Assembly: GCA_903837255.1 (NCBI GenBank)
Contig: CAILTZ010000212.1
Span: 1 to 7,863 of the forward strand
Source of the DNA: an uncultured Pirellula sp.
GTDB lineage: Bacteria > Planctomycetota > Planctomycetia > Pirellulales > Pirellulaceae
DNA length: 7,863 nucleotides
Direction: 5' to 3'
Below the pieces are notes generated by a model. It saw nothing but the letters and a program-made list of their open reading frames with translations. It was not told the DNA's origin and did not search any database. Position numbers and translations under genes: made by a program. How positions within the stretch are numbered: position 1 is the first letter of the stretch; each line of letters begins with the position of its first letter. This document shows positions 1 to 7,600 of this stretch, one piece after another.

Positions 1-1458
1 GATCACTCTGAGCTCTCGACCGGCCTGAATCGCAAAAGCTTGTTCGACCCCTTGGAATCCTTTAGCGATCGTCTCGAGTTCTTCCATCCGCTTGACGTAC
101 CGCTCGAGCGACTCGCGTCGAGCGCCAGGCCGAGAAGCGCTGCATGCGTCGGCTGTAGCCACAAGGAGTGTGTAAGGGAACTCGGTGGTCAATTGGTCGT
201 GGTGACCGAGTGCTGCATGAACGACATGTTCATTTTCGCCGGATCGCTTGAGCAGATCCGCACCGATTTTGGGGTGACCTCCCTCGAGCTCATGGTCGGC
301 GGCCTTTCCGATGTCGTGCAAGAGTCCGCAACGGCGAGCAACAGTCCCGTTCAAACCGACCATTTCGGCCATCATCCCGGAGAGGAACGCGACCTCGATC
401 GAGTGGCGTAGGACGTTCTGAGAATAGCTGGTGCGGAAATGCAAGCGGCCGAGCATTTCAATAACACGGTCGCTCAATCCCAGCAGATTGACCTCTTGTG
501 CTGCCTCTTCTCCTTTTCTGCGGATAAAGGCGTCCATCTCCTTTTCCGTCGCTGCGATGACCTCTTCGATACGTGTCGGATGGATCCGTCCATCGGCTAC
601 CAGCTTTGCCATCGATTGCCTTGCGATTTCGCGTCGGACTGGATCGAATCCACTGACGATCACCACTCCTGGGGTATCGTCGATAATCAGATCGCAACCC
701 GAAGCTTTTTCAAAGGCTCGGATGTTACGTCCCTCCCTGCCGATGATACGGCCTTTCATCTCGTCGTTGGGAATGTCGATGGAAGTCGTGGTGCTCTCAG
801 AGGTTTGTGCCGAAGCATACCGCTGCATGGCCGTCAGCAAGATATCCTGAGCTTTTTGTTGAGCGATCTCGGAAACCTTTTTCTCGTGCTTGAGAATCAC
901 CGATCCGATTTCACCCTGCAGTTCCTTTTCCATCAGATCCATCAGCTGCCGCTTGGCCTCCTCCTTGGAAAGCCCGGTGACGCGTTGCAAATCCGCTTGT
1001 GCCTGGGTGATTAGCTTGCCGTACTGATCCGATTTTTTACCTACATCGTCGAGTTTTTCAGCGAGCTTTCGCTGGTTGGATTCGACGAACTTTTCCTGCT
1101 TCTTCAGGTCTTCGTTGGATTGTTTGAGCGACTGCTCTTTCGAGAGGATTTGGTTTTCGCGTTCCCGCAGCTCGTCTCGTTGCTTTTTCAAGTCGGTTTC
1201 GAACTGATTTTGAAACGTAAGGAGCTTTTCTTTTTGTTCGAGCTCGGATTTCTTGAAGAGGTTCTCGGCATCAAGCTGAGTTTGTTCTAGCAACCGTTTG
1301 GCTTGCGTTTTAGAGTCTTGTCCAAGCAGTTTCTGGACAACTGCCGTCCCGATCGCACCGATGATTAGGCCAAGGATAGCGAGCAGTACGGAATTATTGC
1401 TAGTTGTGCCGGTAGATTGGCTGAGAAATAGAACTGAAGAGGATAGATTGGTTGTCAC
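1..1458 (-). CDS. rny: Ribonuclease Y (membrane-anchored endoribonuclease), 3' end cut off by the window
   Basis: Endoribonuclease that starts mRNA decay at the inner face of the cytoplasmic membrane. The 486 residues present show the full family order. A membrane helix lies at about residues 24-41, after an unusually long polar Ser/Thr/Asn-rich stretch. A charged coiled coil rich in Lys, Glu and Gln runs from about 48 to 215. A KH domain follows with the RNA-binding GxxG loop GREG at 240-243 (context [14 protein letters not shown]). The HD phosphohydrolase domain has H352 (RHSIEVA), the metal-binding pair H381-D382 (LLHDIGKA), GHHDQ further on, and [14 protein letters not shown]. The frame runs open to base 1, ending in AGRELRVI; family members are about 510-520 residues, so only a short C-terminal piece is missing. 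The start is the GTG at 1458-1456: an in-frame TAA lies seven codons upstream (1479-1477) with no other ATG/GTG/TTG between. There is no convincing Shine-Dalgarno. A terminator-like hairpin lies about 30 nt upstream. Identity is very secure; the exact start is likely. Confidence 0.97.
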   Translation of the reverse strand, partial: MTTNLSSSVLFLSQSTGTTSNNSVLLAILGLIIGAIGTAVVQKLLGQDSKTQAKRLLEQTQLDAENLFKKSELEQKEKLLTFQNQFETDLKKQRDELRERENQILSKEQSLKQSNEDLKKQEKFVESNQRKLAEKLDDVGKKSDQYGKLITQAQADLQRVTGLSKEEAKRQLMDLMEKELQGEIGSVILKHEKKVSEIAQQKAQDILLTAMQRYASAQTSESTTTSIDIPNDEMKGRIIGREGRNIRAFEKASGCDLIIDDTPGVVIVSGFDPVRREIARQSMAKLVADGRIHPTRIEEVIAATEKEMDAFIRRKGEEAAQEVNLLGLSDRVIEMLGRLHFRTSYSQNVLRHSIEVAFLSGMMAEMVGLNGTVARRCGLLHDIGKAADHELEGGHPKIGADLLKRSGENEHVVHAALGHHDQLTTEFPYTLLVATADACSASRPGARRESLERYVKRMEELETIAKGFQGVEQAFAIQAGRELRVI

Positions 1459-1485
1459 GCGAGGAGATCTTTCTGATTAAAAGCG

Positions 1486-1509
1486 AAAAACGTCGCGCTG
1501 GATGCGACG
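1486..1509 (-). terminator. Intrinsic terminator-like hairpin between the small membrane ORF and rny
   Basis: Read on the minus strand, a perfect 6-bp GC-rich stem CGTCGC / GCGACG (arms 1504-1509 and 1491-1496) with a 7-nt loop is followed at once by five T residues (1490-1486), then CGC and TTTT. It lies about 45 nt after the stop codon of the upstream ORF and about 30 nt before the rny GTG. The simplest reading is the terminator of the upstream gene. Because it is so close to rny, it could instead sit in an rny leader and act as an attenuator. The stem is short, so strength is uncertain. Confidence 0.55.
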
Positions 1510-1552
1510 CGTTCCGATTCCTTCGCTAGACGATCTTCCCTGACGGCGGACT

Positions 1553-1888
1553 TTAGGCTTCAGACAGGTCTGTGTCTCGCCCGTTGACAGTGCAGTAATT
1601 ATGCAACGCTGGGCGCAATTCCAGATGCAGAGCGTTTCCGGTCAAGGAAGCGGCTGAACTGTTCAAAGCATGGAGTCGGGCCCGCACATGCTCAGTCTCA
1701 TCGACGGCAGGACGCAACGGCGCTGCACTCTGGGTGTCAGCGACGACATCATGGTCGGTAGATTCACGATCCAGGGTTTGGAGCAAGTAGGATGGCATGG
1801 CAACGCTTGACCGAGGGCCAAACGCCAACCAAGTTATCCAGCCAAGCGCCAGGATCGCGAGGATCAGGACAGGAACGAGCAGGGCCAT
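1553..1888 (-). CDS. Small membrane-anchored hypothetical protein, 111 aa
   Basis: I do not recognise a family. The protein starts with a strongly hydrophobic segment at about residues 2-23 (MALLVPVLILAILALGWITW), which could be an uncleaved signal anchor or a poor signal peptide. A polar, acidic, low-complexity region of about 85 residues follows, with no catalytic motif that I can see and a single Cys near the C-terminus (HNYCTVNG). The ATG is the only possible start: an in-frame TAA lies five codons upstream (1903-1901). The preceding bases (GATTTCCCT) contain no Shine-Dalgarno, as at other starts here. The gene lies between ltaE and rny on the same strand, with a 15-bp palindrome 22 nt before its start and a terminator-like hairpin after its stop. 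This framing by regulatory-looking elements and the credible membrane segment support a real gene. Its small size and lack of a recognised domain keep confidence moderate. Confidence 0.5.
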   Translation of the reverse strand: MALLVPVLILAILALGWITWLAFGPRSSVAMPSYLLQTLDRESTDHDVVADTQSAAPLRPAVDETEHVRARLHALNSSAASLTGNALHLELRPALHNYCTVNGRDTDLSEA

Positions 1889-1910
1889 AGGGAAATCATC
1901 TTAGCGATTC

Positions 1911-1925
1911 GGACGGGACCCGTCC
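1911..1925. promoter_or_regulatory. Perfect 15-bp palindrome upstream of the small membrane ORF
   Basis: GGACGGG-A-CCCGTCC is a perfect 7+7 inverted repeat around a single central base. It lies 22 nt upstream of the ATG at 1888 of the minus-strand ORF. A one-base centre cannot form a normal RNA loop without opening several pairs, so a dimeric-repressor operator is more natural than a terminator. The regulator is unknown and chance occurrence in GC-rich DNA cannot be excluded. Confidence 0.3.
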
Positions 1926-1986
1926 CTCCCGGTTTGCAAGAGGGAAACACCGGATCGAGTCCGGCAGCATTGTATCAGATCAAATC

Positions 1987-2007
1987 CTCTGCCGAAATAA
2001 GGCAGAG
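1987..2007 (-). terminator. 7-bp perfect hairpin downstream of ltaE
   Basis: CTCTGCC (1987-1993), loop GAAATAA, and GGCAGAG (2001-2007) form a perfect 7-bp stem with a 7-nt loop about 70 nt past the ltaE stop. On the minus strand it is followed by GATTTGATC, a poor T-tract. On the plus strand it is followed by ATCTTTT, a better one. It is probably part of the ltaE 3' end and may block transcription in both directions. Confidence 0.4.
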
Positions 2008-2030
2008 ATCTTTTGCGAGAACTAACGTAG

Positions 2031-2068
2031 GATTCCCTGAGGCGTTCGCTAGCGGATCCCTCAGAATC
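2031..2068 (-). terminator. Bulged 10-bp hairpin directly after the ltaE stop
   Basis: GATTC-cc-TGAGG (2031-2042) pairs with CCTCAGAATC (2059-2068), giving ten base pairs with a 2-nt bulge. The 16-nt loop contains the self-complementary CGCTAGCG. The hairpin begins 8 nt after the aldolase stop codon on the minus strand. No T-run follows, so it is more likely a 3'-end stabilising structure, or half of a tandem terminator with the hairpin at 1987-2007, than a classical intrinsic terminator. Confidence 0.35.
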
Positions 2069-2076
2069 GATTTCTT

Positions 2077-3117
2077 TTATGCACTTTTGGCCCTTGTTGC
2101 GACCCTTCTGATCGCCTCACAGGCCTGATCGATTTGATCGCTCGATACGTCCAAATGGGTCACCATTCGAATGGAAATGGGACTGAATGCCATTGTTTTC
2201 ACCCCGTTTTTCTCAAGCTCTACGGCGAACTCATGGGCTGTGCCCCACGTCGGGCCGATGTGGAAAATCAAGATATTGGTTTCCGGTTCTCCACCCATGA
2301 CTTTCAAGAAATCGAATTCGCCAACGGTTCGCGCAAGTCTTTTTGCATGCGCGTGGTCCAAGGTTAAACGTTCGACATGGTGGTCCAGGGCGTACATGGC
2401 TGCCGAAGCAACCACCCCTACTTGTCGCATCCCCCCCCCAAAGAGCTTGCGAGCCCGCCTAGCCTTGGCCACAAACTCCTTGGTCCCTGCCAAGCAGGAT
2501 CCTAAGGGGGCACCGAGACCTTTGCTGAAGCAAACACTCACCGAGTCAAACGGTTCCGACAACTCCTTCACGCTGAGCCCTGTTGCTACCGAGGCGTTGA
2601 ACAACCTGGCACCATCCAAATGCGTCTGCAATCCTGAATCGTGTGCCCAGTGGCATGCCCGAACCACCTCGGCTTGCGGCTGCACTTTTCCACTACCCCT
2701 ATTGTGGGTGTTCTCCATGCACAGGAGTCGCGTATGGACCATGTGCTCGTTGAGCGGGCGTATGGACCCGGAGAGATCTTCGAGGGTCAAGACCCCTTGT
2801 TTTCCTTGAATCGTCTTTGCAACCAGTCCGCTCAACTGGGCGAATGCCCCCTGTTCGTAATTGTAGATATGGCAATCGCTGTCGCAGAGAAACTCATCTC
2901 CCGGCTTGCAGTGCACCCTCAGCGCGATCTGGTTGGTCATCGTCCCGCTGGGCATGAAAATCGCAGCCTCCTTGCCAAGAATCTCCGCTGTCCGGCACTG
3001 GAGAGCGTCGAGGGTCGGATCCACATCGATGACGTCGTCTCCAACCTCCGCGCGATACATCGCCTCCCGCATCAGTGTGGTCGGACGTGTCACCGTGTCG
3101 CTTCGCAAATCGATCAT
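2077..3117 (-). CDS. ltaE: Low-specificity L-threonine aldolase (PLP-dependent)
   Basis: Cytosolic fold-type I PLP enzyme that cleaves L-threonine or L-allo-threonine to glycine and acetaldehyde. The 346-residue product starts MIDLRSDTVTRPT, the conserved N-terminus of the family. Landmarks are FMPSGTMTNQIA at 54-65, H83 in DCHIYNYE (the His that stacks on the PLP ring in the E. coli enzyme), MENTHNRGSG at 134-143, D168 and R171 in THLDGARLFNA, and Lys199 in FSKGLGAPLGS as the Schiff-base lysine. GGGMRQVG follows. Length matches the family (about 335-350). The frame stays open 74 codons further upstream to 3339, but homologues begin at the ATG at 3117. That ATG has an AGGA 9 nt before it, so I choose it. 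The gene is divergent from the transaldolase. Its coding strand carries a run of eight G residues at 2438-2431 inside the GGGMRQ motif; the frame is intact across it. Confidence 0.95.
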   Translation of the reverse strand: MIDLRSDTVTRPTTLMREAMYRAEVGDDVIDVDPTLDALQCRTAEILGKEAAIFMPSGTMTNQIALRVHCKPGDEFLCDSDCHIYNYEQGAFAQLSGLVAKTIQGKQGVLTLEDLSGSIRPLNEHMVHTRLLCMENTHNRGSGKVQPQAEVVRACHWAHDSGLQTHLDGARLFNASVATGLSVKELSEPFDSVSVCFSKGLGAPLGSCLAGTKEFVAKARRARKLFGGGMRQVGVVASAAMYALDHHVERLTLDHAHAKRLARTVGEFDFLKVMGGEPETNILIFHIGPTWGTAHEFAVELEKNGVKTMAFSPISIRMVTHLDVSSDQIDQACEAIRRVATRAKSA

Positions 3118-3127
3118 GCAGACTGTT

Positions 3128-3156
3128 CCTATCTCAAGTAATCCAACACCTATCTC
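3128..3156 (-). repeat. Direct repeat GAGATAGG x2, 21 bp apart, upstream of ltaE
   Basis: On the minus strand GAGATAGG occurs at 3156-3149 and again at 3135-3128, with starts 21 bp apart, close to two helical turns. The copy nearer the gene ends in the AGG of the likely ltaE ribosome-binding site, 10 nt before the ATG. The pair could be a tandem binding site for a regulator on one DNA face, or coincidence. Confidence 0.25.
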
Positions 3157-3366
3157 GGAAGCCCAGCCGACACCCTGGCTTTTCTTGGTGGACTTAAAAA
3201 ACAGGTCTCGAAAAAGACGGCTAAATTGCCATGAATTTCCGTCCGGTCGTCCGGATGATACACCCGATACAGTCCTGAACGGTTTACCATAAGTGCCCTC
3301 GGAATCTGTTGAAAATAGCGTATCGCTTTTGATTGACAAGTATTCAGCCCCTAGATCGAAAAAAAC

Positions 3367-3373
3367 AAAGGAG
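3367..3373 (+). promoter_or_regulatory. Shine-Dalgarno site of the transaldolase gene
   Basis: AAAGGAG lies 8 nt before the GTG at 3382. It is the only strong ribosome-binding site in the window and fixes this non-ATG start. An in-frame TAG at 3352-3354 excludes a longer product. Confidence 0.8.
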
Positions 3374-3381
3374 CCCTTCTC

Positions 3382-4440
3382 GTGACCAATCCCGCAATCT
3401 CCTCCCTAGTCCAGACAGGAACCAAACTTTATCTCGATTCAATCGATCCGGATCTGGTCAAGCAAAACCTTGCTTGGGGTGCCGTAGGAGCCACGAGCAA
3501 TCCCATCATCATCTCCAACCTGATTCGCACCGGACGATTCGATTCGATGATCGGTGAGCTGGTAGCCCAAGGACTCGATGACGATACCCTCTGCTGGAAA
3601 CTCACCGATGCGCTTGTCTCTCAAGCCCAAAAAGAGTTCTTGCCATGTTGGGAAAAATCCAATGGCAACACCGGTTGGGTTAGCTTCGAACTCGATCCTC
3701 TCCTGGAAGACCCCGCCGTGAATTTGCCACACGCCGAGCGGGTCGAACGATACGTCGAACTCGGAAAGAAATGGTCGGCCAATCATGCCAATCGCATGAT
3801 CAAGGTCCCTGCAACACCCGCTGGTCTTGATGCGGTCGGACCCCTGGCCGCTCACGGTGTCACACTCAACGTCACGCTGATCTTCACAACCCGTCAGTAC
3901 CGCATCGCCCGCGACAATGTTTGGGCTGGTGCCAAGCAACGTGCCTCGCTGGACCGCTTTAAGAGCGTCTACAGCATCTTCGTTTCGCGCGTCGATCAGT
4001 ACACGGGGGAAAACTGCAAAGGGCTATCGAGCCCTGCACAAGGTCTCTACGGAATCCTGAATGCCAAGCGTATTTGGAAAGAGAACCAAGAATTTTGGGC
4101 CGCTAACCCGACTCCTCTGCAACAAGAGATCATCTTCGCAAGCACCGGGACCAAAAACGCGGCCGATGCTCCCTGGAAATACGTCTCGGCCCTAGCAGGA
4201 TCGGACATTCAAACCAATCCACCGGAAACCAACGCGGCGGTCGCTGCGAGCTCCCAGGAGTTCTCGGCACACCTGACGGAGCTTCCGACCGAAGCCATCT
4301 GCCGAGAGCTGGACTCTGCCGTCCAAGTCCAACACATGGAGGATACGCTCATGGAGCAAGGTGTCGCGAAGTTCGTCGCACCCCAAAAGCAACTTCTTCA
4401 GACTATCCAGGAAAAACGCGCAACTCTCGCGATTCGCTAA
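3382..4440 (+). CDS. tal: Transaldolase
   Basis: Class I aldolase of the non-oxidative pentose phosphate pathway. It moves a dihydroxyacetone unit between sedoheptulose 7-phosphate and glyceraldehyde 3-phosphate, giving erythrose 4-phosphate and fructose 6-phosphate in the cytosol. The 352-residue product has the expected (beta/alpha)8 landmarks: LYLDSID with D19, GATSNPIII with N40 (substrate loop), SFELDP with E103, RMIKVPATPAGLDAV with Lys141 as Schiff-base lysine, NVTLIF with N163, and S198xxxxR203 in YSIFVSRVDQY. These match E. coli TalB D17, N35, E96, K132, N154 and S176/R181 in order and near-equal spacing, so the enzyme should be active. The length is some 35 residues above TalB; the extra length lies mainly towards the C-terminus. 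The GTG start is set by the Shine-Dalgarno AAAGGAG. The gene is monocistronic, divergent from ltaE and closed by an intrinsic terminator 43 nt after the stop. I cannot assign the transaldolase subfamily from sequence alone. Confidence 0.93.
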   Translation: MTNPAISSLVQTGTKLYLDSIDPDLVKQNLAWGAVGATSNPIIISNLIRTGRFDSMIGELVAQGLDDDTLCWKLTDALVSQAQKEFLPCWEKSNGNTGWVSFELDPLLEDPAVNLPHAERVERYVELGKKWSANHANRMIKVPATPAGLDAVGPLAAHGVTLNVTLIFTTRQYRIARDNVWAGAKQRASLDRFKSVYSIFVSRVDQYTGENCKGLSSPAQGLYGILNAKRIWKENQEFWAANPTPLQQEIIFASTGTKNAADAPWKYVSALAGSDIQTNPPETNAAVAASSQEFSAHLTELPTEAICRELDSAVQVQHMEDTLMEQGVAKFVAPQKQLLQTIQEKRATLAIR

Positions 4441-4482
4441 ACTTTCCCACGGGCCATCGCAACCCCTACCAAATGCATGATC

Positions 4483-4513
4483 CACTCCCGGGCCCAACCC
4501 GGGAGTGCTTTTT
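4483..4513 (+). terminator. Rho-independent terminator of the transaldolase gene
   Basis: CACTCCCGGG (4483-4492), 5-nt loop CCCAA, and CCCGGGAGTG (4498-4507) form a perfect 10-bp GC-rich stem, followed by C and five T residues (4509-4513). It starts 43 nt after the stop codon. This is the clearest terminator in the window and separates tal from the following gene. Confidence 0.92.
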
Positions 4514-4623
4514 CCTGATCTGCCGATTATAGTAAACCGGTGATTGCCGATCTCTTAACCACCCACGGGCTTGACCCCGTTCCCACCCGGTGGTGTTCGT
4601 TTCTCGAACCATTTTACCAAACT
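4514..4623 (+). promoter_or_regulatory. Leader and probable promoter region of the secretin-N-repeat gene
   Basis: Because the tal terminator lies just upstream, this 110-bp stretch should contain the promoter of the gene starting at 4624. A -10-like TATAGT occurs at 4528-4533, but no good -35 lies 16-18 nt before it. ACCACC (4558-4563) and GGTGGT (4589-4594) form a possible 6-bp stem with a 25-nt loop in the leader. No Shine-Dalgarno precedes the ATG (CCAAACT-ATG). Confidence 0.35.
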
Positions 4624-7600
4624 ATGATTTTTCGGCTCCTTTCGCGCGCTGCGACCATCTGGCTTGTGTGGCTCGTGGCCTCCACGATCGTACTTGGTCA
4701 ATCTACCGACCTGGCAAAACTCGTCTTGCCCGAAGTCGCCGAGCGGCTCAGCCTATCGGACTCCCAACGCGCTGAAATCCAAAAACTCGTCCAAGACCAA
4801 GCCGGAGCCGTCGCTTCGGCCTCCGATGCGGTAACCAAAGCCTCTACCAAAAAATCTTTCGATGACAAAATCATCGCCCTGCTGACGAACGAACAAAAAG
4901 ATCTGCTCAACGAACTCGAAGCCAACCGGAAACTAAGGTTCCAGTTCCGTGAAATGAAGTGGGACGATGTCCTCGAGTGGTTCGCCGACCAACAGGACCT
5001 CACGCTCGTTATGGACCGTACACCCCCAGGTACGTTCACATATAGCGACGCGAGGACTTATTCCCCAACCGAAGGGATCGATTTGATCAATAGCGTGCTG
5101 ATGACACGCAATTTCTCGTTGATGCGTCGCAACAAAATGCTCGTCGTCGTGGAACTTAGTGACTCATTACCGCTGGAGCTTATCCCGAGAGTCAAACTTG
5201 AAGAACTGGCCTCCCGAGGGAGATTCGAACTGGTCTCTGTGGCATTCCCTTTGGGCGGGCGTCCCATCGAAGCGGTCTTGGGTGAAGTCAAGCCGTTTCT
5301 AAGCAGCTATGGTCGAGCGATACCGCTAGCCCAAGGATCCCAACTGCTGGTTGTTGAAAACGCTGGGAAAATGCAAACGATCAACGAACTGATCGCTTCG
5401 ATTCCCGTTCCAAAGGTCCCCCCAAAACCCGATCCCGTCCCACCTCCCCCGAAGCCCGTCTTCGCGACTTATGCACTGGGCAATCTCGACCCAGCCGCCG
5501 TCGTCAAGACGATCCAAACACTGATCTCGTCGGACCATATAACGGTCGATCCCAAGACGGCCGTGCTGAGCGCCTATGTTCCTCCAGAAGCCCAAGCGAC
5601 CATCAAAGCCATCATCGAGAAGATGACGGAAAACGCACACGGAATGAATGTGCTCGAATCGGTTGCCTACCAAGCTTCCAAGACACTCCCGGAAGATCTT
5701 AAAAAGCAGATCCTCGCCATCGCTCCCAACGCAGTTGTGCTGACCTCTACCGATCGAGTCCAGGTTACCGCCTCGAACGCCGACCAAGCCTTGATTCGCT
5801 CAGGACTCATCGGTTTGGATATCACTCCGGTGATCGAATCGCCCAATATGAAGGTTTTCGAAATCGATCCCGCCATGGCAACCATCGCAGAGACAGCCAT
5901 GAGGGCGTTTTTGCCAAAGTCCCAAGTGGGAGCCAACGCAGGTGCCGGCGCGCTGATTGTTCGTGGCACGGAAAAAGATATTCAACTGGCAACCGAGATC
6001 TTTGAAATATGGAAGAAATCTCAGGTCAACAAGTCCCTGCAGATGAGGTCCATCCCGCTGGATCGTGTTGCCGATGCAAAATGGCTTGCCACCGTCCAAA
6101 AACTTGTCCCTACCGCAAACGCTTGGCTCAACCCCGAAGGCAGCGAACTCCTGATGCTCGCCACTCCGGCGGATTTGGGCGCCGTGGAATCTTCGCTCCA
6201 GCCTCTCTTGGCGCTGTTGCCCAAGCCGACTGCTCGCGAGTTGAAACTCTACACCCTGTCGAAAAATCAACTCGCTCGAAGAGCCTTGCTAGCCGCCGAG
6301 CTTCCAGCGGAGCTTGCCTCCATAAAGCTCGTCGATGGGTCCAACAAGGATGAGCTTTTTGTCTGGGCTCAGCCCGATCAACACACCAAATTCAAAACGT
6401 TCATCGAGAGCCTCGACCAACCCCCATCGGCCCCAACGCCCACCTCTTTAAAAACATATCCCCTGGAAACCGCCGAATCGACTCTGGTCCAAACCCTTCT
6501 AACGGCGGAGTTCGCCGAGGCCAAAATCACTTTGGATACCGAAGGCAAACGGCTGACGGTCGTTGCCACAGATTCGATTCAGCAAAAATTCGCTGAAAGG
6601 CTCCAAGCGATCGAGAAGGAGCTGCCCAAGCGACAAGTCATGCGCCTCGAAAGCTACTCGGTACCAGGCATGCCTGCCGCTGCACTCAGCACCGCACTGA
6701 CGCCTCTTACCACCAAGGCCAAGGTTAGCGTTGATACGATCAAGGACCGACTGCTGATAACCGCGGATGAGAGCAATCATCAAGAGATCAAACAACTGAT
6801 CGATGTCCTGAGCGCTCAGGTTAGCCCCGACAAACAGAAGCTCGTCGTGGTCTACCCGATCCAATACGCTACACCCACTCAAATCAAGACCGTCTTGGAC
6901 CAGATCACCACCGGTACGACCAATCTAGCCGACGACAAACTCAAGCAACTGACGGTCACTGGCTCGATCGAGATGCAGGCTATTTCGAAATCGACCATCG
7001 AGCAGATGGACAAGCCTAAATCCAGCGATGGAAGCCCCAAGGAGATTCGTAGCTTCGACACCAAAAAGACCTACGCAACGTACCTGCTGCCGTTGCTGCA
7101 GAAGTTGTGGCCTGATGTGGAACTCGCAGCCGATTCGACTACCAATAGAATCCTAGCCACGGGGACCAAACAAGAGCTCGACCGGATCGCCGAGTCTCTC
7201 GATCGACTCATCTCCTCTCCCGACGGATCACCGCAGTCGGTAAAGACCTATCCGGTCGCTGCTGGCGATATGACCAGCCTGAGCACGATCCTGGCTCAAA
7301 TCGCACCCCAAGCCCTCATCAGTCCGGATGTCGCCTCGCGGACCATTACCGTCTTTGCGACCCAGGAACAGCATTCCCGTGTCGAGCAGTCTCTCGAACA
7401 GATCAGCAAGACCGCGCAATCAGCCAAACGGCCTGTATCCTACATGGTCAAACCGGCACAAGTCACCGCAGTTCAAACGTCGCTCATTGCCTTGTTCCCT
7501 ACCGCAAGTATTGCCACGGTTCCTGCGACGGGCCAAGTCATTGTCGTGGCGTCTGAGGAACAACATGCACGCATCGCAGAGGTCGTCAAGGATTTCGACA

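Larger units (their letters stand above)
3118..3381. promoter_or_regulatory. Divergent intergenic region between ltaE and the transaldolase gene
   Basis: This 264-bp gap must carry the promoter or promoters of both flanking genes. On the plus strand TTGACA (3333-3338) matches a -35 consensus, but no good -10 lies at 16-18 nt. TTGAAA (3309-3314) also lacks a convincing partner, so I cannot place a promoter exactly. On the ltaE side GAGATAGG occurs twice (see the repeat entry). The open minus-strand frame across most of the region is read here as non-coding. Confidence 0.45.

Noticed and set aside
40..1014. Plus-strand open frames of 123, 139 and 191 codons
   Set aside because: They lie antisense to the HD and KH domains of RNase Y, whose minus-strand frame has clear conserved motifs. 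Their translations show no recognisable domain.
1934..2128. Plus-strand 64-codon frame with a hydrophobic C-terminus
   Set aside because: It overlaps the end of the aldolase antisense, spans both downstream hairpins and has no ribosome-binding site. The hydrophobic tail is the mirror of aldolase codons.
2077..3339. A 420-residue threonine aldolase starting at 3339
   Set aside because: The extra 74 N-terminal residues match no part of the family, which starts at MIDLRSDT, and the upstream stretch must contain the divergent promoters.
3333..3361. TTGACA as the -35 box of the transaldolase promoter
   Set aside because: No acceptable -10 hexamer lies at 16-18 nt; the nearest candidate, TAGATC, is only 13 nt away. 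I keep it only as a remark.
3439..3939. Minus-strand 166-codon frame inside the transaldolase gene
   Set aside because: It is a shadow of the plus-strand frame, which carries all transaldolase active-site residues and a strong Shine-Dalgarno.
4698..7419. Many minus-strand frames, and short plus-strand frames, inside the repeat-protein gene
   Set aside because: They are short, mutually overlapping shadows of one continuous 1080-codon frame with a signal peptide and repeated domains.
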